This document shows, piece after piece, positions 16,006 to 23,650 of a DNA stretch of 45,919 bases. Made by a program: the position numbers and the translations under genes. Location: assembly GCA_019911805.1 (NCBI GenBank), contig JAIOJV010000128.1, forward strand, positions 1-45,919, read 5' to 3'. The notes beneath the pieces were generated by a model. That model did no database searches and was not told the DNA's origin. It saw nothing but the letters and a program-made list of their open reading frames with translations. How positions within the stretch are numbered: position 1 is the first letter of the stretch; the number at the start of each line of letters is the position of its first letter. The stretch is from Gammaproteobacteria bacterium (GTDB lineage Bacteria > Pseudomonadota > Gammaproteobacteria > Thiohalobacterales > Thiohalobacteraceae).

Positions 16006-17772
16006 ATGGAGTTTCAGATTCAGCCGCACGGCGGCGTGCCGGTCGATCTGCGGGTCGACGCGGAGCGTGCCGAGGCGCTCAAGCAGGCCTCCCGCGATTT
16101 CCCCTCCCTGACCCTGAGCCGGCGCCAGGTCTGCGACCTGGAGTTGCTACTCAGCGGCGGCTTCGCGCCGCTGCACGGCTTCATGGATCAGGCGGCCTAC
16201 GAGGGCGTGGTCGAGCGCCTGCGTCTGCCCGACGGGACCCTGTGGCCGATCCCGATCGTCCTCGATGTACCGGCTAACTTCGCCGAAAAGATGCAACCTG
16301 GCAGAAAAATCGCCCTACGCGACGCCGAGGGCTTCATGCCCGCCGTGCTCACCTTCCAGGACGCCTGGCGGCCCGACAGACGGCACGAGGCCGAGGCCGT
16401 CTACGGCACCGACTCCGACCGGCACCCCGGCGTGCGACACCTCTACGAGCAGGTCCAGGATACCTATATATATGGGACCCTCGAGGGCATCGAGCTGCCG
16501 GCCCATCACGATTTCGAGAACCTCTGGGACACACCGGCCGAACTGCGCGCCCTGTTCAGGAAGATGGGCTGGCGCCGCGTGGTCGCCTTCCAGACCAGCA
16601 AGCCCATGCACCGCCTGCAGCGCGACCTCACCCTGCAGGCCGCCAAGGACATCGGCGGCCACATCCTGCTGCACCCGACCGTCGGCATGACCAAGCCCGG
16701 CGACCTGCACTACTACGCGCGCGTGCACTGCTATCAGGCGATCCGCCGCCACTTCCCGCACAACCTCGCCGCGCTGTCGCTGCTGCCGCTGGCCATGCGC
16801 ATGGCCGGCCCGCGCGAGGCGCTGTGGCACGCCCTCGTGCACCAGAACTACGGCTGCTCGCACATGATCGTCGGCCCCAAGCACGCCTATCCGCCGCCGG
16901 GCAACGGCCGCAACGGCCCCAGCGGCTCCAGCGCCGGCAGCGGCCAGGGCGCTGCCGGTGAAGACTTCTACGCCCCCTACGCCGCCCACGAGCTGCTCCA
17001 GCAGCACCAGGACGAGCTGAACATCCAGATCCTGCCCCTCGAGGCGCAGTGCTACGTCCCCAGCAAGGACCGTTTCCTGCCGGTGTCGAAGATCAAGGCG
17101 CAGCAGCTCGACTGCAGCGAATACACCGACGCCCAGTTGAAGAAGGACCTGGCGCTGGGCGAGGACATCCCCGACTGGTTCAGCTACCCCGAGGTCGTGC
17201 GCGAACTGCGCCGCGTCTATCCGCCGCGCGGCCGCCAGGGCCTGACGCTGTTCTTCACCGGCCTGTCCGGCTCGGGCAAGTCCACGCTCGCCAAGATCAT
17301 CTATGCCAAGCTGCTGGAGGCCGGCGGCCGTCCCGTGTCACTGCTCGACGGCGACATCGTGCGCCAGCACCTGTCGAGCGAACTGGGGTTCTCCAAGCAC
17401 CACCGCGACCTGAACATCCGCCGCATCGGCTTCGTCGCCAGCGAGATCACCAAGAACGGCGGCGTCGCCATCTGCGCCCCCATCGCGCCCTATCACAAGA
17501 TGCGCCAGGCGGTGCGCGACATGATCGAGGACCACGGCGCCTTCATCGAGATCCACGTCGCCACGCCGCTGGAGGTCTGCGAGGCACGCGACCGCAAGGG
17601 CCTGTACGCCAAGGCGCGGCAAGGGCTGATCCCCGAGTTCACCGGCATCAGCGACCCCTACGAGGTGCCGGAGGCGCCGGAGCTGTGCATCGACACCTCG
17701 GGCATGCAGCCGATGGAGGCGGTGCAGGAGATTTATTTGTATTTGCTGAAAGAGGGGTATCTGGCAGAGTAA
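16006..17772 (+). CDS. Sulfate adenylyltransferase / APS kinase fusion (Sat-CysC)
   Basis: 588-residue fusion. N-terminal ATP sulfurylase domain (about 1-395), C-terminal APS kinase (about 405-588) with P-loop GLSGSGKST at 419-427, DGDIVRQHL and GFSKHHRDLNIRRIGFVA. The kinase looks active and would make PAPS. In the sulfurylase domain two active-site motifs depart from the family: QTSKPMHRLQ (196-205) in place of QTRNPxHRAH, losing the second His, and VGPKHAY (289-295) in place of VGRDHAG. A Gly/Ser/Asn-rich stretch (about 299-320) follows. So the sulfurylase may be impaired (inference). Two sulfotransferases downstream are likely users of PAPS. Its 3' end is repeated at 14982 and 18308. Confidence 0.9.
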   Translation: MEFQIQPHGGVPVDLRVDAERAEALKQASRDFPSLTLSRRQVCDLELLLSGGFAPLHGFMDQAAYEGVVERLRLPDGTLWPIPIVLDVPANFAEKMQPGRKIALRDAEGFMPAVLTFQDAWRPDRRHEAEAVYGTDSDRHPGVRHLYEQVQDTYIYGTLEGIELPAHHDFENLWDTPAELRALFRKMGWRRVVAFQTSKPMHRLQRDLTLQAAKDIGGHILLHPTVGMTKPGDLHYYARVHCYQAIRRHFPHNLAALSLLPLAMRMAGPREALWHALVHQNYGCSHMIVGPKHAYPPPGNGRNGPSGSSAGSGQGAAGEDFYAPYAAHELLQQHQDELNIQILPLEAQCYVPSKDRFLPVSKIKAQQLDCSEYTDAQLKKDLALGEDIPDWFSYPEVVRELRRVYPPRGRQGLTLFFTGLSGSGKSTLAKIIYAKLLEAGGRPVSLLDGDIVRQHLSSELGFSKHHRDLNIRRIGFVASEITKNGGVAICAPIAPYHKMRQAVRDMIEDHGAFIEIHVATPLEVCEARDRKGLYAKARQGLIPEFTGISDPYEVPEAPELCIDTSGMQPMEAVQEIYLYLLKEGYLAE

Positions 17773-17834
17773 CAGGGTGACGGGGCTGGTTGGGCGTGTC
17801 CAAGTCAGCCAGACGCTCAAGGAGAATTGTCGTC

Positions 17835-18059
17835 ATGAGTAATCTCGATCGTATTACCGTAAACCCGGAGGTGTGCGGCGGCCGTCCGTGCATACGTGGG
17901 CTGCGTATCCGCGTGAAGGATGTCCTTGAAATGCTGGCAGGTGGTGCGACCTCCGAGGATATCCTCCGGGATTATCCGTACCTGGAAGCAGCCGACATCG
18001 CTGCGGCGCTGGAGTACGCGGCACGGCAATCGGACCATCCGGTCCTACGGGTGGCCTGA
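17835..18059 (+). CDS. DUF433-family antitoxin
   Basis: 74 residues: RITVNPEVCGGRPCIRGLRIRV is the hallmark of DUF433, followed by the helical VKDVLEMLAGGATSEDILRDYPYL. DUF433 proteins usually pair with a DUF5615 PIN-like toxin; here the next gene starts as one but is broken. Start chosen at 17835 with AAGGAGAA upstream. Inferred to be a stranded antitoxin. Confidence 0.85.
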   Translation: MSNLDRITVNPEVCGGRPCIRGLRIRVKDVLEMLAGGATSEDILRDYPYLEAADIAAALEYAARQSDHPVLRVA

Positions 18060-18063
18060 CGAG

Positions 18064-18150
18064 ATGCGATTCCTGGTCGACGCGCAGTTCAACGGGGTCA
18101 GACTCAGTTCAATGGCAGTTCAACAGTTCAATGGGGTCAGACTCGATTGA
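18064..18150 (+). pseudogene. Truncated DUF5615 PIN-like toxin
   Basis: The frame opens MRFLVDAQ, the usual start of DUF5615 toxins, four bases after the DUF433 stop, then leaves the family at codon 9 where repeat sequence (GTTCAACGGGGTCAGACTC) begins. It ends after 28 codons. Family length is about 110 residues, so the toxin is lost. Sequence after the repeat (18200-18290) looks mildly coding-like but I cannot assign it. Confidence 0.7.
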
Positions 18151-18186
18151 TCAGAAGGTGATCAATCGAGTCTGACCCCATTGAAC
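18087..18186. repeat. GGGGTCAGACTC repeat with a perfect 28-bp inverted pair
   Basis: A 19-nt unit starts at 18087 and recurs at 18126. The second is the left half of a perfect inverted repeat: 18126-18153 pairs with 18159-18186 around the 5-nt loop GAAGG. Sequences of this kind (GGGGTCAGACTC / GAGTCTGACCCC) are, from memory, found near REP-associated tyrosine transposases; none is present here. Confidence 0.88.
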
Positions 18187-18307
18187 TGCCATTGAACTGC
18201 CACCGGCAGTGAAACCGTCGCATTCGGCCCCCGCTACATGGCCATGCCGGTCAGTGCGTTGTGGCGTATGGCGGGCTGATGCGGAGGGCGGGATGACAGA
18301 GGGCGGG

Positions 18308-18361
18308 GCGTTGCAGGAGATTTATTTGTATTTGCTGAAAGAGGGGTATCTGGAGGGGTGA
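18308..18361 (+). pseudogene. Remnant of the sat/cysC 3' end (copy C)
   Basis: Eighteen codons reading ALQEIYLYLLKEGYLEG then TGA; only one base differs from the intact gene over the first 44 bases, then the ends diverge (GAGGGGTGA against GCAGAGTAA). A recent duplication or recombination product. A single REP-like sequence follows at 18398. Confidence 0.82.
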
Positions 18362-18397
18362 AAGTGGCAGCACCCACACACGGCACTCCACGCACCC

Positions 18398-18424
18398 GTA
18401 GGAGCGGCATTCCTGCCGCGATCG
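18398..18424. repeat. Single REP-like sequence
   Basis: GTAGGAGCGGCATTCCTGCC followed by GCGATCG: the same unit that occurs as inverted pairs at 14551-14626 and 38118-38193. Here it lies between the sat/cysC remnant and the AbrB-MNT chimera. Confidence 0.8.
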
Positions 18425-18541
18425 CCGCCCGCCATGAAGGAGCAGGCGGAAGGTGAGGCGCTTGCGCCGAGAAGCTGCCCTGGGCCGTGTCCACGAACTA
18501 CCACGACATTGAACACGAAACCCGTTATGAGCGTCGCCTGA

Positions 18542-18877
18542 ATGATTGCCAGAATGACGTCCAAGAACCAGATCACCCTGCCGAAAGCGGTCGCGGATCT
18601 CTTTCCGGGCACCACCTGCTTCGATGTGCGCGCGGCCGCGCAGCGGTTCAGTACGTTCAACCCTACGGTGTTCGGCTCCGTGCTACATGGTGAAGACCGC
18701 GAGGGCGGCGACCTCGACTTGCTCGTCGATCCCCTGCCCAGCGTGACTCTGCTCGATCTCGGCGGATTGCAGGTGGAACTGGAAGAGATGCTCGGCGTGC
18801 CGGTCGATCTCCCGACTCCGGGTGATCTGCCGCCGAAGTACCGCCAGAAAGTACTGTCGGAAGCCAGGCCCGTATGA
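18542..18877 (+). CDS. Chimera of AbrB N-terminus and MNT nucleotidyltransferase
   Basis: 111 residues. Residues 1-31 (MIARMTSKNQITLPKAV to FDVRA) duplicate the AbrB antitoxin at 15100. Residues 32-111 are a minimal nucleotidyltransferase of the HEPN/MNT antitoxin type: FNPTVFGSVLHGED, GGDLDLLVD (usually SDLDLLVD), then LQVELEEMLGVPVDL. The normal N-terminal helix of such proteins is missing. It overlaps the truncated HepT-like frame by ATGA. Probably the relic of a recombination between two antitoxin loci; whether the protein is made is unknown. Confidence 0.75.
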   Translation: MIARMTSKNQITLPKAVADLFPGTTCFDVRAAAQRFSTFNPTVFGSVLHGEDREGGDLDLLVDPLPSVTLLDLGGLQVELEEMLGVPVDLPTPGDLPPKYRQKVLSEARPV

Positions 18878-18972
18878 GCGAGGATGCCCGGCCTGATTAT
18901 ATCGACCACATGCCGGTGTCCGACAAGCCGGCTTCTGGGTGGACAAACCTTCTGAACGCTTCGAGGCGATAA
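18874..18972 (+). pseudogene. Truncated HEPN toxin (HepT-like)
   Basis: Opens MSEDARPDYIDHM, as expected for a DUF86/HepT toxin after an MNT antitoxin, then departs from the family and stops after 32 codons. The catalytic RxxxxH region is absent. The flippase gene begins inside this frame at 18939, so this marks the left junction of the exopolysaccharide cluster. Confidence 0.65.
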
Positions 18973-20327
18973 CCGTGTTGCGATCGTTGCGCCGTGCATC
19001 GGCATCGGAATTCGGCATCAACGTTCGGCGCCTCGTCGTAGGAAACGGTCTGGGTCAAGCGATTACGCTCTTGTCGACGCTGGTCGTCGCGCGACTGTTC
19101 GACCCTGATGATTTCGGGGTTGCCGCGTTGTTTGTGTCGGTAACGATGATGGCTTCCGTGGTCGGAAGCCTGAGATATGACCAGGCAATCATCTTGCCGG
19201 AGTCCGACAGTATCGCAGCGCGGTTGCTGGTGCTGGCTATGCTGCTTGCGTTTGCGAGTGCCGGCGCGTTCATGGTTGCGGTGGCAGTTCTGGCGTGGCT
19301 CGCACCGGAATTCGCCTGGGTGGAACAGCTTGGACCCTGGCTCTACGCCGTTCCGCTGGGTGCGCTCCTGATGGCGTTGTTCTACGCACTGTCGGCTTGG
19401 CACATGCGAAAGAAGGATTTTGGTCGGCTTGCGGCTGCGCCAGTCGCGCTCAGCACAGCCACAGCGGGTGGCCGCATAGGGCTCGGATTCTGGTGGGGGT
19501 CATCAGTTGCGGGATTGATACTGGGGACACTCATGGGTGTGGTGGCGCAGCTGTATGTGGTCACCACAGGCGTGCGCGGCGCCCTGCCCTCTGGCGGTGG
19601 CGGGTCGCCACCGAGAAGTGGGTTGTGGCAGCTTGCGCGGGAATACCGTGAGTTTCCGTTCTATGCGGCTCCCGCCGCGTTGGTGAAACAGGTCGGCGAG
19701 AATCTGCCCATCCTGCTGCTGTCGGTGATGTTCACACCCGCGGTGGTGGGTTTTTATGCGGTGGCCAACCGAATGATCCGCTTACCGGTGGGTGTGGTAA
19801 GCGAGTCGTTGCGCAAAGTCTACCTGCAGCGCGCTGCGCAACGGCTGAACAACGGCGCGACGTTGCGGGGCGACCTGCTCAAGGTGACGATCGGGATGCT
19901 GGGTATCGGTGCGCTCCCGGCCGCGTTTATCGTAGTGGCGGGGCCGTGGCTGTTCGGGCTGTTGCTCGGTGACCGATGGGTGACAGCGGGCGAGTACAGC
20001 AGAATTCTGGCGCCCTGGCTGTTGGCGATGTTTGCGGCCGCGCCGGCATCCACAGCGTACATCGTTCTGCGTCGCCAGTCCCTGTGGCTGCGCATGCAGA
20101 CCGGACGCACGATCCTGATGGGAGGTGCGTTGTACCTGCCTTATTTTTTTGGGCGAGAAGCCGTCGATTGCCTGATCACTTTCATGGTTGCAGGGGTATT
20201 TGCCAATGTGAGTGTCATAGTGGCAGCGATTGGGTTGTGCTTCTATCACGATCGCTATGTGGTGCCAAAATTGCGAGTAGCTGCTGGGCCTTCCTCAATG
20301 ACAAAACAAAATGTGAATAAATTCTGA
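18939..20327 (+). CDS. wzx: Oligosaccharide flippase (Wzx-like)
   Basis: 462 residues with about a dozen hydrophobic segments and the polysaccharide-transporter N-terminus (VVGNGLGQAITLLSTLVVARLFDPDDFGVAALF). It would flip undecaprenyl-linked repeat units to the periplasmic face. The start is a GTG at 18939; later in-frame starts are possible. Amphipathic loops carry YREFPFYAAPAAL, a segment common in this family. First gene of the cluster, followed two bases later by a sulfotransferase. Confidence 0.88.
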   Translation: MDKPSERFEAITVLRSLRRASASEFGINVRRLVVGNGLGQAITLLSTLVVARLFDPDDFGVAALFVSVTMMASVVGSLRYDQAIILPESDSIAARLLVLAMLLAFASAGAFMVAVAVLAWLAPEFAWVEQLGPWLYAVPLGALLMALFYALSAWHMRKKDFGRLAAAPVALSTATAGGRIGLGFWWGSSVAGLILGTLMGVVAQLYVVTTGVRGALPSGGGGSPPRSGLWQLAREYREFPFYAAPAALVKQVGENLPILLLSVMFTPAVVGFYAVANRMIRLPVGVVSESLRKVYLQRAAQRLNNGATLRGDLLKVTIGMLGIGALPAAFIVVAGPWLFGLLLGDRWVTAGEYSRILAPWLLAMFAAAPASTAYIVLRRQSLWLRMQTGRTILMGGALYLPYFFGREAVDCLITFMVAGVFANVSVIVAAIGLCFYHDRYVVPKLRVAAGPSSMTKQNVNKF

Positions 20328-20329
20328 AG

Positions 20330-21331
20330 GTGGCGGAAAGGAAAATGGTACGGAAGATCGATAGACCAATATTCTTTATAGGCGTTCCACGCAGCGGAAC
20401 AACTATCCTTTTCGAAGCTGTGGCCAAGCATCCAGATATAGGTGGTCCGCTAACTTATCATGAACGTTGGCCGTGGTTGCTCGGCACGGGGGCGTTGCTA
20501 CCCCTTCTCGACAACAAAGTGCTTGGGCTCCAGGGCCGGAAGAAGCAACATGGTGGGGTCATACCAGGGAATAGGTTGTTGCCGCAGCACGCCGAAGCTT
20601 ATTCGTTCTGGACACATTATGCTCGTCCCGATTTTGCGCGCAGTTACCTACTTGGCATTCATGCCACTTCCGCCGATCAGGTACGGATACACAAGGTGCT
20701 CCGGCGATTATTGGCCTGGGAATGTCGTTCCAGGTTTGCCACAAAGCTTACCGGACCGGCACGCATTGGTTATCTACATTCACTTTTTCCAGATGCCTGC
20801 TTCATTCATGTGATTCGTGATGGTCGTGCTGTCGTCCACTCGTTGCTCAATGTTGCGTTTTGGCGTAGGGGCGGCGGGTTGGTTAATCCGTGGTGGAATC
20901 CCGGGTTTCCATCGACATATGTAGAATACTGGGAGCATGAAGGGCGGAGGCCTGAGATTTTGGCTGCCCTGCAATGGCGCAACATTATCGAGACTACTCG
21001 CAAGGAAGCTGCATCTTTGGCTGAAAATAAATACATGGAGATACGCTACGAAGAGTTTCTCGAGTATCCTCATCAGGTACTGTCGAGTATATACAGCTTC
21101 GTCGGCCTTCGGGACGCCGAGCGGGCACATGTTTATCTGCGCGAGCATCCGCCGCTGCGTGCCCTAAACCAAAAATATGCATCTGAAATGTCACGCGATG
21201 CGATTTGCAAAATGACGCTCGCCATGGAACCGTGGCTTGGAAGACTCAGCTATGGCGGAAGCGTGGCCATGGCGGAAGATGTTGGTCGAGATGCCAATTT
21301 GGGTAATACGGCTGAGGTATCGGGCACGTAA
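20330..21331 (+). CDS. Sulfotransferase family protein (1)
   Basis: 333 residues. PAPS-binding 5' phosphosulfate loop FFIGVPRSGTT (about 15-25), and the 3'-phosphate segment HVIRDGRAVVHSL. C-terminal part has RYEEFLEYPHQVLSSIYSFVGL, typical of this group. It likely sulfates the polysaccharide or its precursor. Start: GTG at 20330 or ATG at 20345, neither with an ideally spaced Shine-Dalgarno. AT content is higher than in flanking genes, suggesting a separate origin. Confidence 0.85.
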   Translation: MAERKMVRKIDRPIFFIGVPRSGTTILFEAVAKHPDIGGPLTYHERWPWLLGTGALLPLLDNKVLGLQGRKKQHGGVIPGNRLLPQHAEAYSFWTHYARPDFARSYLLGIHATSADQVRIHKVLRRLLAWECRSRFATKLTGPARIGYLHSLFPDACFIHVIRDGRAVVHSLLNVAFWRRGGGLVNPWWNPGFPSTYVEYWEHEGRRPEILAALQWRNIIETTRKEAASLAENKYMEIRYEEFLEYPHQVLSSIYSFVGLRDAERAHVYLREHPPLRALNQKYASEMSRDAICKMTLAMEPWLGRLSYGGSVAMAEDVGRDANLGNTAEVSGT

Positions 21332-21734
21332 GCAGCCTTGGATTGGGCATAAATTCAGGCGAAGCCCATCTTAATGAACATATGGCTGCGAGTTTTCAAT
21401 GCCGAGATTTTTAGTTACCGGTGGTGTGTAGCGAGATGAATCACTCACGTTGAGTGAGGGCTTTGAGTCAAATCATAGTATGGGTGGGCTGCGCCGAAAT
21501 TGGCTGTTGATCGTGCAGCAATGGTTGTCTCCAACAAGATTGAGGGAGTGCTATGGAAAGGCAGTGTTTGCCGTGTGCAGGGCTTATCGAGGATATGAAC
21601 GCGTTTCTACCTCGGCTGACGTAAACTTGCGGTAATCCGCAGAAAGAAGTTGCTACGAGTGTGTGGTCACTTGTTCGCTTACGCCCCCACCGTGGTTGAG
21701 CGCTGACCTTCGGCAGTTACCTTAGGAGAAAGTC
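21332..21734 (+). pseudogene. Gap with a degenerate copy of a gene start
   Basis: At 21399 the frame reads MPRFLVTGGV, a TAG stop, then RDESLTLSEG. This matches the opening of the propeller-like gene at 22673 (MPKFLVTGGVQRDDALKLGEG). Similarity fades after about 65 bases. The rest of the gap holds no supported gene; AGGAGAAAGTC at 21724-21734 is the ribosome-binding region of the next gene. Confidence 0.6.
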
Positions 21735-22499
21735 ATGACGCTAAGGCACAATGCTCGCAGACTAAAAAACAAGATCGATTTTTTTATCTTCAAATTTCGG
21801 AGCAGCGGAAAAGAGAAGTTTGAGTGCCCGGTTTGCGAGTATACAGGTCCTTTCATGGACGTCGCGCCCTCCACCGGCCTAAGAAAACACGCCAAATGCC
21901 CGAATTGCAGTGCCGCGGAAAGGCAACGAATTCAATTCCTGGTCGTCAAAAAGCTTCTAAGTGACATAAGCGCAACGGATATGAAGATGCTTCACTTTGC
22001 CCCTGAGCCATTCTTCCGAGAGTATTTCTCAAAGCGGTTCGGTCAATATGAAAGCGCTGACTTAAATATGAAAGATGTTGATCACAATGTTGATCTGCAG
22101 CAGCTCCCATTCGACAGTGGTAGCTATGATTTTGTTTTTGCCTCACACGTGTTAGAACACATCCCTGATGACGAAAAGGCGATTTCAGAAATACGCAGAG
22201 TCTTAAAGCCGAACGGAATAGCTATTCTTCCCGTTCCGATAGTTGCAGAACAAACAGTCGAGTATCCAGAGCCAAATCCTCATGAAGACTATCATGTTCG
22301 AGCGCCCGGAGTTGACTATTTCGACAAATATGAACGCTACTTTTCGCGAGTAGAGAGATTCAGTTCTGATTCGCTTCCTGAGAAACATCAGCTCTTTGTC
22401 TTTGAAGATAGAAGCCAGTGGCCGACAAAAAAGTGCCCTTTACGCCCTGCTATGTCGGGTGAAAAGCACATTGATGTTGTTCCTGTATGTTATGTCTGA
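21735..22499 (+). CDS. SAM-dependent methyltransferase with zinc ribbon
   Basis: 254 residues. N-terminal zinc-ribbon Cys pairs at 31/34 (CPVC) and 55/58 (CPNC), then a class I methyltransferase fold: MLHFAPE, DLNMKDVDHNVDLQQLPFDSGSYDFVFASHVLEHIPDD-type core and a post-motif strand ILPVPI. It is markedly AT-rich compared with the rhamnose genes. Probably methylates a sugar of the repeat unit; the acceptor cannot be read from sequence. Confidence 0.82.
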   Translation: MTLRHNARRLKNKIDFFIFKFRSSGKEKFECPVCEYTGPFMDVAPSTGLRKHAKCPNCSAAERQRIQFLVVKKLLSDISATDMKMLHFAPEPFFREYFSKRFGQYESADLNMKDVDHNVDLQQLPFDSGSYDFVFASHVLEHIPDDEKAISEIRRVLKPNGIAILPVPIVAEQTVEYPEPNPHEDYHVRAPGVDYFDKYERYFSRVERFSSDSLPEKHQLFVFEDRSQWPTKKCPLRPAMSGEKHIDVVPVCYV

Positions 22500-22672
22500 G
22501 TTACGGTTTGCAGTCGAACGGTTCAAGGGGTCTGCCTCAAGGGATCAAGGTTCAAGGAGGTGGTTCAAGGGGTCTGGGAAGTTGATGCGTCGGTGGCCAA
22601 TGCATGCCGAAGATAGGGGTTCAAGTTCTCTGCTTTTTAATCGCTGGTACTTAGCTAATTGTGGGTTGTAGG
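22500..22672. repeat. Gap with GGTTCAAGGGGTCTG direct repeats
   Basis: GGTTCAAGGGGTCTG occurs at 22520-22534 and 22562-22576, with CAAGGTTCAAGG between them. No gene is supported. The rest is ordinary sequence leading to GTAGG before the next ATG. Confidence 0.7.
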
Positions 22673-23650
22673 ATGCCGAAATTTCTAGTGACTGGTGGTG
22701 TGCAGAGAGACGATGCTCTTAAGTTAGGAGAGGGGCGGCGGTATCACTGCGGGCGCTTATTGCGTATTGAATACGAGTCTCGTCGAACGGAGTCACTTTA
22801 TGAACTAAGCGAAGGAGGCGACCATTATCCAGACGATACCCCAAATATGTTGTTTACCTCGGCTACGTTGGCAGATGGTCGACTCTACGTCTGTTCAGAA
22901 ACAGAGCTGTTTATTTTTAGCTACCCTGAGCTGAGGCTGGAGCAGAGCGTATCCTATCCTTTCTTTCAGAACGTACATCATGTGGCACCTATAGGTAGCC
23001 ATGTCGTGGTCGCGTCTACTGGGCTGGATCTTGTTGTTGCCCACGATAGTAAAACATTAGAGCCCATGCAGTTCTGGAATGTTCTAGGAAAAGACCCTTG
23101 GCACCGGTTCTCTCCGCAAACTGACTGTAGAAAAATTCATTCAACAAAGCCACACGAAGCACATCCTAACTTCGTATTTGCGATCGCTAGAGAAATCTGG
23201 GTTACGCGGTTTCAACAGAAGGATGCTGTGTGTCTGTCTGATCTCTCCAAACGAATTAATATCGGCGTCGAACGGGTCCACGATGGTCACGTTATTGGTG
23301 ATCGTGTTTATTTTACGGCTGTTAATGGCAAAATTATTATTGCCGATACTGACACGCTATCGGTCGTCGAAGTCATAGATCTAAATGAAATGGAGCAAGT
23401 CGACTGTCCCCTTGGCTGGTGCCGGGGCCTCGCGATCATCGGCGATGTCGCTTATGTCGGTTTTTCCAGGATCCGCGAAACTCCGGTAAAGGAGAACCTT
23501 TTGTGGATGATGCGCTGGTCTGGTCGGCCACGCATCATGCCTACGCGAATTGCCGCGTATGATTTGCGCCGTCGGGAGAAGCTTGATGAGTTCGTCCTGG
23601 GTGGGCGTGGGCTAGACACCATTTATAGCGTGATCGCTGTAGAGGAATGA
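22673..23650 (+). CDS. Predicted beta-propeller-like protein of unknown function
   Basis: 325 residues. Repeated beta-rich blocks (LADGRLYVCSETELFIFSYPEL; PIGSHVVVASTGLDLVVAHD; VIGDRVYFTAVNGKIIIADT; IIGDVAYVGFSRIRET) at roughly 45-70 residue spacing suggest a propeller. I recall loosely similar proteins (DUF4915-like) in glycan clusters, but I do not assign a family. No signal peptide, so cytoplasmic. Start at 22673 is supported by the duplicated start at 21399. Its stop overlaps the next ATG (ATGATG). Role unknown; could be a regulator or scaffold. Confidence 0.6.
   Translation: MPKFLVTGGVQRDDALKLGEGRRYHCGRLLRIEYESRRTESLYELSEGGDHYPDDTPNMLFTSATLADGRLYVCSETELFIFSYPELRLEQSVSYPFFQNVHHVAPIGSHVVVASTGLDLVVAHDSKTLEPMQFWNVLGKDPWHRFSPQTDCRKIHSTKPHEAHPNFVFAIAREIWVTRFQQKDAVCLSDLSKRINIGVERVHDGHVIGDRVYFTAVNGKIIIADTDTLSVVEVIDLNEMEQVDCPLGWCRGLAIIGDVAYVGFSRIRETPVKENLLWMMRWSGRPRIMPTRIAAYDLRRREKLDEFVLGGRGLDTIYSVIAVEE

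Noticed and set aside
18087-18186. Insertion sequence with terminal inverted repeats
   Set aside because: Only 5 nt separate the arms and no transposase is encoded; better called a REP-like palindrome.
18200-18290. Coding-like stretch after the palindrome
   Set aside because: A frame reading FGPRYMAMPVSALWRMAG is suggestive, but I cannot tie it to any family or start codon.
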